64,000 nt of DNA from JAGQYP01 sp041392305 (GTDB lineage: Bacteria > Bacteroidota > Bacteroidia > Flavobacteriales_D > Crocinitomicaceae): contig JAWKMJ010000009.1 in NCBI GenBank assembly GCA_041392305.1, positions 70,055 to 134,054 on the forward strand. Reading direction: 5' to 3'. Position numbers and translations under genes: made by a program. Of this stretch, positions 18,825 through 26,159 are shown in pieces; position 1 is the first letter of the stretch, and every line of letters starts with the position of its first letter. Below the pieces are notes generated by a model that had not been told where the DNA came from, ran no database searches, and saw only the letters and a program-made list of their open reading frames with translations.

Positions 18825-19619
18825 TTACAGATAAACAACAAAACCAAAATCAACTCCCCAAGCCCATTGATGGTGCTCGTGCTGATATTGTTTTTCGTAG
18901 GTATTGAATAGCATGTAGCGAATTTCAGGTGCCAAGTAAAAACCTACGTGTTTGGTAAAGTTAAACTGCATACCCAATCGCCCAATAGCCATCATGTTGA
19001 ATTGATTGTATTTGTTGTCTCTAAAAGTGAGTAGTTCTTCTGTTCCTGTACCTGTTATTGTAGTGTATCGTAAATTTTGACCTTGATTAATGAACATCAT
19101 TGGGATAATTCCTCCACCAAAATAAAACCTAACCGACTCACCTCCGAAAATAGCATTTGCCGTTAGAGGTACACCAAAATATCTATACTTATTGATATAA
19201 GAATAGGAAGAATCAGAATTTTCATCTTCATAGGTGTATTGTTCGCCTTGTTCGGTGTAAGAAAATCCGAAATCCACCATAAAGTACTTCCAGAGGATCG
19301 CTTGCATTCCTGCTTGAGCGCGAACCGAAAAGATCATCTTTTCATCCACTTTCTGGTTGATTGGCTTTGAAAAAAAATTATCTGCTGGCTTTAAAGTGCG
19401 GTAGGACTGACCCAGAGTTACACCTAAATAGATGTTTCTTCCTGTTATTGCAAGAGGTTTTTTTGTTTTCGATTTATCTTTTATTTCTTTCTCTACATCA
19501 TCTTTCATCTTTTGCTCTTTCTTTCGGTCATTTTCATTTTTATTACCGATTTCAATCTGAGCCAAGGATGGCGCCGAGAAAGCAAAAAATAGTATCAAGA
19601 CATAAATGGATTTCATCAT
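18825..19619 (-). CDS. Small outer-membrane beta-barrel protein
   Basis: 264 residues with a signal peptide (MKSIYVLILFFAFSAPSLAQ). A highly charged Lys/Glu/Asp segment (~25-55) precedes an eight-stranded-barrel-like region with alternating aromatic strands (NIYLGVTLGQSYRTL, FFVDFGFSYTEQGEQ-like strands, GVDFGFVVYL at the end). It resembles the PorT/OmpW-like outer-membrane barrel group by pattern only. ATGs at 19619 and 19616 are both possible starts. It is upstream of the iron operon on the same strand but separated from it by about 100 bases and the operon promoter, so it is likely its own unit. Confidence 0.7.
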   Translation of the reverse strand: MMKSIYVLILFFAFSAPSLAQIEIGNKNENDRKKEQKMKDDVEKEIKDKSKTKKPLAITGRNIYLGVTLGQSYRTLKPADNFFSKPINQKVDEKMIFSVRAQAGMQAILWKYFMVDFGFSYTEQGEQYTYEDENSDSSYSYINKYRYFGVPLTANAIFGGESVRFYFGGGIIPMMFINQGQNLRYTTITGTGTEELLTFRDNKYNQFNMMAIGRLGMQFNFTKHVGFYLAPEIRYMLFNTYEKQYQHEHHQWAWGVDFGFVVYL

Positions 19620-19750
19620 GGTACAAATTTAAGGAAATATTTAGCTTTTTGATGCATGTTCTATTTGGAAGCGGATTTCATTGAGAATATGGTTGAAATG
19701 GTTTAGTCTTCTGAACTTTTAGGGGATTCAAGGTTTTATCAAATATGATG

Positions 19751-19758
19751 TATATTTG
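19751..19758 (+). promoter_or_regulatory. Candidate -7 element for the acyl-CoA carboxylase operon
   Basis: TATATTTG, a perfect TAnnTTTG, ends 26 bases before the ATG at 19785. No clear -33 TTG was found at proper spacing. Confidence 0.5.
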
Positions 19759-19784
19759 GGCAATCGAAAACAAAATAAATTAAA

Positions 19785-21428
19785 ATGGCTATTAGTGCGA
19801 AAACTTTGGAATTCAATAAGAATGATGACGATATGCGTCTGAAAATCTCGAATCTGGAGCGTAAATTATCTAAAATCTACGAAGGAGGAGGGAAGAAAAA
19901 GATCGAAAAGCATCATGAAAAAGGAAAGCTCACGGCTAGAGAAAGAATTGAAAAACTAGTTGATCCGGATACAAAAACTTTAGAAATTGGTGCATTTGCG
20001 GGCGAAGGAATGTACAAAGAATACGGTGGGTGTCCATCTGGAGGAGTAGTAATTAAGATCGGATATGTAAGTGGAAAACAATGCATTATTGTAGCTAACG
20101 ATGCTACAGTAAAAGCAGGGGCTTGGTTTCCAATTACAGGAAAGAAAAACTTAAGAGCACAGGAAATTGCAATCGAAAACAGATTGCCAATCATCTATTT
20201 GGTAGATTCAGCGGGCGTATTTCTACCAATGCAGGATGAGATTTTCCCAGACAAGGAGCACTTCGGAAGAATTTTCAGAAACAATGCGGTAATGTCTTCC
20301 ATGGGGATTCCTCAAATTGCAGCAGTAATGGGATCTTGTGTTGCTGGAGGAGCTTATTTACCGATCATGTCGGATGAATCTTTAATCGTAAATAAAACCG
20401 GAACCATCTTTTTGGCGGGATCTTATTTGGTGAAAGCCGCGATAGGTGAATCCATAGACAATGAGACTTTAGGTGGAGCAAAGACACACACAGAAATCAG
20501 TGGCGTGTGCGACTACAAATCGGAAAATGATGAAGAATGTTTGAGTACCATTCGCGATTTGATGGATAAAATTGGTTCTTATGAAACGGCTGGATTTGAC
20601 AGAAAAGAAAGTCACGAGCCAAAGAGTCCGGTGAAAGAAATTTATGGCATCCTTCCAAAAGAAAGATCTAAGCCTTACGATACACGAGAAATCATTAAAC
20701 GATTGGTGGATGAGTCAAAATTTACTGAGTATAAGAAGGAATATGGGCAATCCATTATTACCGCTTATGCCCGAATCGATGGATGGTCAGTTGGTATTGT
20801 AGCCAATCAAAGAGAATTGATGAAAAATGCCAAAGGAGAAATGCAGTTTGGTGGAGTGATTTACAATGATTCGGCAGACAAAGCCGCTCGTTTCATCATG
20901 AATTGCAATCAGAAAAACATTCCATTGGTGTTCTTGCAGGATGTAACTGGTTTTATGGTGGGATCAAAATCCGAGCATGCCGGAATTATCAAAGACGGAG
21001 CAAAAATGGTGAATGCCATGTCGAATTCTGTAGTTCCTAAGTTTACCATCGTGATGGGGAATTCCTACGGAGCTGGAAATTACGCCATGTGTGGAAAGGC
21101 ATATGATCCAAGGTTGATCGTGTCTTGGCCAACTGCAGAATTAGCGGTAATGTCAGGTGCAGCGGCTGCGAAAACCCTGCTTCAAATTGAAGTGGCAGGA
21201 ATGAAAGCCAAAGGAGAAGAAATTACGCCAGAGGCAGAAAAAGAATTGTTTGACAAGATCAAAAGCCGATACGACGAGCAAATATCCCCTTATTATGCAG
21301 CTTCCAGATTATGGGTAGATGCGATTATTGATCCAGTGGATACCAGAGATTGGATTTCCATGGGGATTGAAATGGCCAATCATAAAAAGGCGGAAAAACC
21401 ATATAATGTTGGAGTTATTCAAACATGA
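19785..21428 (+). CDS. Acyl-CoA carboxylase, carboxyltransferase (beta) subunit
   Basis: 547 residues containing the two crotonase-fold halves of biotin-dependent carboxyltransferases. The first half has KLTARERIEKLVDPDT, AGVFLPMQDEIFPDKEHFGR and CVAGGAYLPIMSDESLIV; the second has FLQDVTGFMVGSKSEHAG and MGNSYGAGNYAMCGKAYDPR, with WPTAELAVMSG near 445. Length and the GTIFLAGSYLVKAAIGE segment place it nearer methylcrotonyl-CoA carboxylase beta than propionyl-CoA carboxylase, but substrate is not certain. The biotin carboxylase/carrier partner is not in the window. It overlaps the next gene by four bases (ATGA). Confidence 0.92.
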   Translation: MAISAKTLEFNKNDDDMRLKISNLERKLSKIYEGGGKKKIEKHHEKGKLTARERIEKLVDPDTKTLEIGAFAGEGMYKEYGGCPSGGVVIKIGYVSGKQCIIVANDATVKAGAWFPITGKKNLRAQEIAIENRLPIIYLVDSAGVFLPMQDEIFPDKEHFGRIFRNNAVMSSMGIPQIAAVMGSCVAGGAYLPIMSDESLIVNKTGTIFLAGSYLVKAAIGESIDNETLGGAKTHTEISGVCDYKSENDEECLSTIRDLMDKIGSYETAGFDRKESHEPKSPVKEIYGILPKERSKPYDTREIIKRLVDESKFTEYKKEYGQSIITAYARIDGWSVGIVANQRELMKNAKGEMQFGGVIYNDSADKAARFIMNCNQKNIPLVFLQDVTGFMVGSKSEHAGIIKDGAKMVNAMSNSVVPKFTIVMGNSYGAGNYAMCGKAYDPRLIVSWPTAELAVMSGAAAAKTLLQIEVAGMKAKGEEITPEAEKELFDKIKSRYDEQISPYYAASRLWVDAIIDPVDTRDWISMGIEMANHKKAEKPYNVGVIQT

Positions 21429-21880
21429 TCAACTGGGAAATTAAACATTACAAAGATTTGTCAGTAGACGAATTTCACGACCTCGTTTCATTAAGAATCG
21501 AGGTCTTTGTTGTTGAACAGGATTGTCCTTATCAGGATTTGGATGGGAAGGATAAAATTGCCTTTCATCAAATTGGGAGAGATGATTCAGGTGAGATTGT
21601 AGCCACATCAAGAATACTTGGACCAGGAGTTTCTTATCAGGAAGTTTCCATCGGCAGAGTCGTAGTGTCTCAGAAGGTCAGAGGTCGAGGAGTAGCACAT
21701 GAAATGATGGAAAAATCTAAGGAATTCGTCAAATCAGAATATGGAAATGTGCCTATTCGTATTTCGGCTCAGGAATACTTGGAGAAGTATTATTCCGGGC
21801 ATGGATTTGAATTCACAGGAAAGAAGTATTTGGAAGACGGCATACCGCACATGGAAATGTTGTTTCAACCGAAAAATTAA
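21425..21880 (+). CDS. ElaA-type GNAT N-acetyltransferase
   Basis: 151 residues. The N-terminus LRIEVFVVEQDCPYQDLDGKD matches the ElaA subfamily signature closely, and the acetyl-CoA loop is SQKVRGRGVAHEMME. The C-terminal half has ISAQEYLEKYYSGHGF, typical of ElaA/YjcF. The substrate is unknown. It is translationally coupled to the acyl-CoA carboxylase subunit by an ATGA overlap, an arrangement that may be only organisational. Confidence 0.9.
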   Translation: MINWEIKHYKDLSVDEFHDLVSLRIEVFVVEQDCPYQDLDGKDKIAFHQIGRDDSGEIVATSRILGPGVSYQEVSIGRVVVSQKVRGRGVAHEMMEKSKEFVKSEYGNVPIRISAQEYLEKYYSGHGFEFTGKKYLEDGIPHMEMLFQPKN

Positions 21881-21918
21881 TCTAGTATATTTATCGACTG
21901 AAAATAAAATCGAGGAAA

Positions 21919-23976
21919 ATGAAAAAACAATACTTAATTCTTACTGCTTTAACAGCGTCACTTTTAGTGTCTTGCGGAGGCGAAAAAAAGGAAGAAGAGA
22001 AAGGGAAAGGAGAAACTAAGGAGGAAGCGAAAGCAGCTCCAATGAAAAATGAGTTGTCCTATATGGATTCAACTATCCGACCACAAGAAGATTTCTTTCT
22101 GTTCTGCAATAACAATTGGATCAAAAACAATCCGGTTCCATCAACCGAGTCCAGATGGGGAAGTTTTAATGAATTGGATGAGGCTAACCGAGCAAAATTA
22201 AGAGTGATCTTAGAAGAAGTCGCTGCCAATCCAGGTGAGAAAGGATCTTACAATCAAATCGTTGGGGATTACTACAATTCCTTCATGAATATGGAGAAGC
22301 GAAATGAATTGGGAATTACTCCAATTAAGGAAGAATTAGCCGTTGTAGATGGAATTACAGATAAAGAATCTTTAGTTGCAGCGATCACTAAATTGCATGC
22401 GATGGGTGTGGGGACAATGTTTGGAATGGGTGTGGATTTGGATCTTAAAAACCCTAATATCAATGTTTTAAATGCTGATCAGGGCGGTTTAAACCTTCCA
22501 AACAAAAGTTTTTATGTAGACAAAGCAAAAGAAGAAATTCGAAATGAATATGTGATGCACATCGATAAGATGTTTGACTTGGCCGGACTTGGAAAAGGAA
22601 AAGGGCAGGATGTGTTGAATTTCGAAACCAAGATTGCACAAGTTTGTAAGAGTCAGGAAGAGCAAAGAATTCCAGAATTATCTTATAACAAATATTCAAA
22701 AGCTGATTTTGCGGCCCTCAGTCCTTCATTTAGTTGGGATGCGTACTACGAAGCAAATGAAATTGGTGTATTTGATACTTTAATTGTTGGAACGCCAAAG
22801 TACTTCGAAGGTATGGAAGCACTTATTTCTAAGGAGCCGATAGAAACGTGGAAGAACTATTTGAATTGGTGTGTGATTAATAATTACTCAGATGCACTTA
22901 CTCAAGAGTTTTTAGATCAGGATTTTGCTTTTTACTCTACCGTCTTGAAGGGTCAGAAAGAAATGAAAGAAGACTGGAAAAGAGCTATTGGGGATTTAAC
23001 CCACAACTATATTTCCGAGGCACTTGGGAAATTGTTTGTTGAAAGACATTTTTCTGAAAATGCGAAGAATAAGGTGAATGTGATGGTAGATAATATCATG
23101 GCAGCCTTCAAAGAAAGATTGAATGATTTGGAGTGGATGTCTGTTGAAACCAAAGAAAGAGCTTTACACAAACTAGAGTCTTTTGGGAGAAAATTGGGCT
23201 TCCCAGAGGAGTGGAAAGATTTTTCCGGAATTGATATTTCAGCTGATGCTTATGCTCAGAATGTGAAGAATATCAATCTTTTTGCTAAAAAGGAAAATGC
23301 AGAAAAATTAGGAAAACCAAAAGATCCAAAAGAATGGGGAATGCCTCCACACATGGTGAATGCTTATTATCATCCATTATTTAATGAGATTGTTTTCCCA
23401 GCAGGAATCATGCAACCACCTTTCTTCGACGAGCACGCATCTGATGCAGTGAATTATGGAAGAATGGGAATGGTTATTGGGCATGAGTTTACACATGGAT
23501 TTGACGATATGGGATCTAAGTTTGCTGCAGACGGATCCTTTTCAAATTGGTGGTCTGAAGAAGATTTGGAAAAATTCAAAGAAAGAACAGAGAAATTAGG
23601 GAACACTTATGCGCAGTTTTGTCCATTTGATGATGTATGTGTACAGCCACAAATGACCATGGGAGAAAACATTGCGGATTTAGGTGGAATTACTTTGGCC
23701 TACTATGCTTATTTGAAAACAGATGAGTATAAAAAGGGGGAGAAAGTTAATGGATTTACTCCAGATCAGGAGTTTTTCATTGCAGTTGCTCAGTTGTGGA
23801 AGATCAATTATACGGATGAAGAATTAAAGAACAGAATTGCAACAGATTATCATTCACCTGGGATGTACAGAGTAAATGGTCCATTAAAAAATTGCCCTGA
23901 ATTCTGGCAAGCTTTTGATGTAAAAGAAGGAGATCCGATGAGAAACCCTTCAGATCAGGCGGCTAAAATCTGGTAG
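21919..23976 (+). CDS. M13 (neprilysin-type) zinc metallopeptidase lipoprotein
   Basis: 685 residues. A lipoprotein signal ends at Cys20 (LTASLLVSCGGEKKEEEK), followed by a Lys/Glu-rich spacer. The M13 N-terminal helical domain begins with RPQEDFFLFCNNNWIK. The catalytic domain has the NAYYHPLFNEIVFPAGI strand, the zinc motif HEFTH at residues 522-526, GFDDMGSKFAADG, and the third ligand Glu in GENIADLGG near 582. It should cleave small oligopeptides in the periplasm or at the surface. A rho-independent terminator follows at 24040-24063. Confidence 0.96.
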   Translation: MKKQYLILTALTASLLVSCGGEKKEEEKGKGETKEEAKAAPMKNELSYMDSTIRPQEDFFLFCNNNWIKNNPVPSTESRWGSFNELDEANRAKLRVILEEVAANPGEKGSYNQIVGDYYNSFMNMEKRNELGITPIKEELAVVDGITDKESLVAAITKLHAMGVGTMFGMGVDLDLKNPNINVLNADQGGLNLPNKSFYVDKAKEEIRNEYVMHIDKMFDLAGLGKGKGQDVLNFETKIAQVCKSQEEQRIPELSYNKYSKADFAALSPSFSWDAYYEANEIGVFDTLIVGTPKYFEGMEALISKEPIETWKNYLNWCVINNYSDALTQEFLDQDFAFYSTVLKGQKEMKEDWKRAIGDLTHNYISEALGKLFVERHFSENAKNKVNVMVDNIMAAFKERLNDLEWMSVETKERALHKLESFGRKLGFPEEWKDFSGIDISADAYAQNVKNINLFAKKENAEKLGKPKDPKEWGMPPHMVNAYYHPLFNEIVFPAGIMQPPFFDEHASDAVNYGRMGMVIGHEFTHGFDDMGSKFAADGSFSNWWSEEDLEKFKERTEKLGNTYAQFCPFDDVCVQPQMTMGENIADLGGITLAYYAYLKTDEYKKGEKVNGFTPDQEFFIAVAQLWKINYTDEELKNRIATDYHSPGMYRVNGPLKNCPEFWQAFDVKEGDPMRNPSDQAAKIW

Positions 23977-23981
23977 AATTT

Positions 23982-24013
23982 GATTTCTGGGTACCTAGAT
24001 TTCTGGATATCTG
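23982..24013. repeat. 16-bp imperfect tandem duplication
   Basis: GATTTCTGGGTACCTA is followed directly by GATTTCTGGATATCTG, 13 of 16 identical. It lies between the M13 gene and its terminator. Confidence 0.6.
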
Positions 24014-24039
24014 GAATAATTAAAATATGGAAAAAAGGA

Positions 24040-24063
24040 AGAGGGAGAAATCCCTCTTTTTTT
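24040..24063 (+). terminator. Rho-independent terminator of the M13 peptidase gene
   Basis: GAGGGA-GAAA-TCCCTC makes a six-pair stem with a tetraloop, followed by a run of T residues. Confidence 0.85.
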
Positions 24064-24089
24064 GTGATCAGAAATTTGGAAAAGGTTCG

Positions 24090-24097
24090 TATCTTTG
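24090..24097 (+). promoter_or_regulatory. Candidate -7 element for tmRNA
   Basis: TATCTTTG matches TAnnTTTG and lies 21 bases upstream of the mature 5' end of tmRNA, leaving room for a short leader removed by RNase P. Confidence 0.5.
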
Positions 24098-24118
24098 TTG
24101 TCCGTTTTTTGAAATCAT

Positions 24119-24518
24119 GGGGCTGACATGGATTTGACAGCGATAGCGTTTGTTAAGTAAGCATGTAGAGCTTTGAGGTGTAGCTCTTTAATCTAATGTC
24201 TCACAACAATAATCGACAACGATTATAATTACGCACTTGCAGCTTAATTCCCAAAGGGAATATAGCTTAATCCACTCCGAAGTATAGTAAGAGGGACAAG
24301 TAATTCCACCGGTTTGCGTTTGATAGAACCGGAATCTGGAGTTTCATTATATCGAACTAGTCTGGATATTGCTTCGGTTGAAGGGCGAAATTTTAAGAAG
24401 CTAAGTCTCAGGTAGGGTGTTTGTGTCCGGCCTGTTATCGAAAATCAATCGCAAAATAAACATGTAGAAGGCTTAATGGATCGTCGTTTGGACGAGGGTT
24501 CGATCCCCTCCAGCTCCA
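24119..24518 (+). ncRNA. ssrA: Transfer-messenger RNA (tmRNA)
   Basis: The 5' end GGGGCTGACATGGATTTGAC and the 3' end with a T-arm (AGGGTTCGATCCCCT) and CAGCTCCA pair as a tRNA-Ala-like acceptor stem (GGGGCTG with CAGCTCC, one G-U). The CCA is not encoded: CT follows the discriminator A. The message part reads GAC at 24215 through GCT at 24244, then TAA, giving the tag (A)DNDYNYALAA, which aligns position for position with E. coli (A)ANDENYALAA. Length is 400 nt. tmRNA rescues ribosomes stalled on broken messages. Confidence 0.95.
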
Positions 24519-24537
24519 CTGGAGAAGCAAGAGTATT

Positions 24538-24580
24538 GAGCAAGAGCAAGAGAATAGAAATGAGTCTATTTGCTCTTGCC
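24538..24580. repeat. CAAGAG hexamers with inverted partner forming a hairpin
   Basis: GAGCAAGAGCAAGAG (24538-24552) is followed by AATAGAAATGAGTCTATTT and GCTCTTGCC (24572-24580). GCAAGAGAATAGA pairs with TCTATTTGCTCTTGC around an AATGAG loop with a two-base bulge. It lies between tmRNA and the four-helix-bundle gene and could terminate either transcript, but lacks a T run. Confidence 0.7.
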
Positions 24581-24584
24581 TTAT

Positions 24585-24929
24585 TTAAGAAAGTCGATTT
24601 ATCATTGCAAAAAGCATTTTGGAAATTTCTTCAAGAATGTTGTAAAATTTTTTAAACTCTTCTTCCGTTGCCACTTTTTTGTTTTTCAAATAGATAAATA
24701 CTCCAGCGCATTCAAATGTTGAACCTCTTGAGATAACAAAAAAATGTCTTTTATCTTTCGGAGTCCTCCTCCCAGAACCTTCTGAAATATTGAGCATGAT
24801 ACTCAACGAAGCTCTTTTTAGTTGATCCTGAGTTGTGAAATCAAGTTTTTTGGAATCAAGGAATTCATCCAATTTAATATTATAGGCTGATGTTTTATGG
24901 AATACATCCAATTTCTCAAAGTCAAACAT
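24585..24929 (-). CDS. Four-helix-bundle protein (S23/TIGR02436 family)
   Basis: 114 residues starting FDFEKLDVFHKTSAYN. The signature SLSIMLNISEGSGRRTPKDKRHFF and the long amphipathic helices are those of the S23 family, which is found in 23S rRNA intervening sequences, beside diversity-generating retroelements (Avd) and as isolated genes scattered through Bacteroidota genomes. It is isolated here: no rRNA or reverse transcriptase is nearby. It is bracketed by CAAGAG-type repeats (24538-24580 and 25015-25106), which suggests the gene and repeats arrived or moved as a unit. The function of isolated copies is unknown; they may bind nucleic acid. Confidence 0.92.
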   Translation of the reverse strand: MFDFEKLDVFHKTSAYNIKLDEFLDSKKLDFTTQDQLKRASLSIMLNISEGSGRRTPKDKRHFFVISRGSTFECAGVFIYLKNKKVATEEEFKKFYNILEEISKMLFAMINRLS

Positions 24930-25014
24930 GGTATATGATTTAAATGGTTGGAAACAAAAGTATAAATTTTTGGAAATACCAAAACCAATAAAATAAATAA
25001 AAAATACCTTTTAA

Positions 25015-25106
25015 GCTCTTGCTCTTGCTCTTGCTCTTGCTCTTGCTCTTGCTCTTGCTCTTGCTCTTGCTCTTGCTCTTGCTCTTGCTCTTGCTCTTGC
25101 TCTTGC
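25015..25106. repeat. (GCTCTT)n hexanucleotide array, 15.3 perfect copies
   Basis: An uninterrupted GCTCTT array of 92 bases, immediately after the terminator of the next minus-strand gene. The same unit occurs in inverted form beside tmRNA (24527-24580). Perfect copies imply recent expansion. Apparent reading frames through it (Leu-Leu, Lys-Ser or Gln-Glu repeats) are artefacts. Confidence 0.95.
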
Positions 25107-25134
25107 AAAAAAAAAGGAGACCGAAGCCTCCTTT
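25107..25134 (-). terminator. Rho-independent terminator of the secreted-protein genes at 25157-25994
   Basis: On the minus strand AAAGGAGGC-TTCG-GTCTCCTTT (one G-T pair) forms a stem with a stable tetraloop and then a run of nine T residues. Confidence 0.85.
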
Positions 25135-25156
25135 CATAAAGATATCAATTAACGTT

Positions 25157-25669
25157 TTATTTTCCTGCAGCCTTCTTCGCTTCAGCTTTAAAAGCATCAG
25201 AGGCTTCTTTGTTCGCAAACTGACAGAACATCCAATCAATTTTATCAGATGACTTTGTTCCGCTAGAGCAATAGTGTTGATCTTTTACTCCTGGCTTGTC
25301 AGTACGTTTGAAAGAAGTACCAAATGATAATTGGTGTGCAGGATTCCCCATGTATCCAGTAATGGACTCTTCCTTACTTCTCGACTCAAACATGTTGTTG
25401 AAAGCCCAGTTGATTTCAGAAAGTGCCATGTGAGATTGGGTAACCATGTAAACGGAACCTTCTTTGGTATATACAAGTGTAAAATAAGCTTCTCCATCTT
25501 TAATTCCGGCGTACCATTCGTATATTGTACCTTCTGCACCGGCTTTTACATCAGAAAAAACTTTTTTACCAATAAGATCTACCGAATTTGTTCCACAAGT
25601 AGCTTTTGCTTGTCCAAACGTAAATGCTGAAACTAAAGCAAAACTTAGGGTTAAGAATAAACTTTACAT
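25157..25669 (-). pseudogene. Secreted protein gene with a TAA stop at codon 2
   Basis: The frame runs without interruption for about 168 codons and starts like a signal peptide (SLFLTLSFALVSAFTFGQ), but the only suitable start, ATG at 25669, is followed at once by TAA (25666-25664). A single A-to-T change of AAA to TAA would give the expected MKSLFLTLS. No ATG, GTG or TTG occurs again until Met75 (25447), which would lose the signal peptide. The mature part includes CGTNSVDLIGKKVFSD, YEWYAGIKDGEAYFTLVYT and NMFESRSKEESITGY. I do not recognise the family. Either a recent nonsense mutation or a sequencing error; a terminator follows. Confidence 0.65.
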
Positions 25670-25670
25670 T

Positions 25671-25994
25671 CTATAAATACTGAGAAAGTTTAATAGTTTT
25701 ACCACACATGCTATTGTCGATTGTAAAGATCAATCCAGTAGCCTTTGACCCGTTTGAATGAGAAATTTTTCTTCCTTCTTCACAAGAAACGGAAGTTGAA
25801 CCTCCACCGTGGATCAATTTTACGTGACCTGAACCTGTGTGAATTTGAAGATCTTCTTTTGTGTCGTTAACGATTTTAACAGAACCACCTTTGAATTCCT
25901 CAACTGATACTCCATTGTTTGGTGTTGGATTTACTCCAGAAATTGAAATGCTTGTAAAAGCAACCATGGCTAAGCCAATAAAAAAACGTTTCAT
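25671..25994 (-). CDS. Small secreted protein of unknown function
   Basis: 107 residues with a signal peptide (RFFIGLAMVAFTSISISG). The mature part is beta-rich with GSVKIVNDTKEDLQIHTGSG and two cysteines (SVSCEEGRK, DNSMCGKT) that could form a disulfide. I do not recognise the family. The stop codon ends one base before the ATG of the disrupted gene at 25157-25669, so the two are probably one transcript. Confidence 0.65.
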   Translation of the reverse strand: MKRFFIGLAMVAFTSISISGVNPTPNNGVSVEEFKGGSVKIVNDTKEDLQIHTGSGHVKLIHGGGSTSVSCEEGRKISHSNGSKATGLIFTIDNSMCGKTIKLSQYL

Positions 25995-26159
25995 AATTTT
26001 AAATTTTTTAAAAGTTTAACTGAAAATAAATAATAAAGAATTTGGCCTGAATTCCAGTTTATAAATAGCCAGTTTTAATTCATTAATGGCAACTTTTTTA
26101 AATCAAAGGTTTCTTTCCGAATAAATGTATTTTTTTGTCTATCTGAACTTTGGAGGCCT

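Noticed and set aside
24585..24929. Diversity-generating retroelement suggested by the Avd-like four-helix-bundle gene
   Set aside because: No reverse transcriptase and no template/variable repeat pair is present nearby.
24519..25106. Genomic island integrated at the tmRNA 3' end
   Set aside because: No integrase gene and no second copy of the tmRNA 3' end was seen in the window; the inserted part, if any, is under 600 bases.
25019..25252. Long frames of pure Leu, Lys-Ser or Gln-Glu through the GCTCTT array
   Set aside because: They only reflect the hexamer repeat on either strand; no start, promoter or non-repeat sequence supports a protein.
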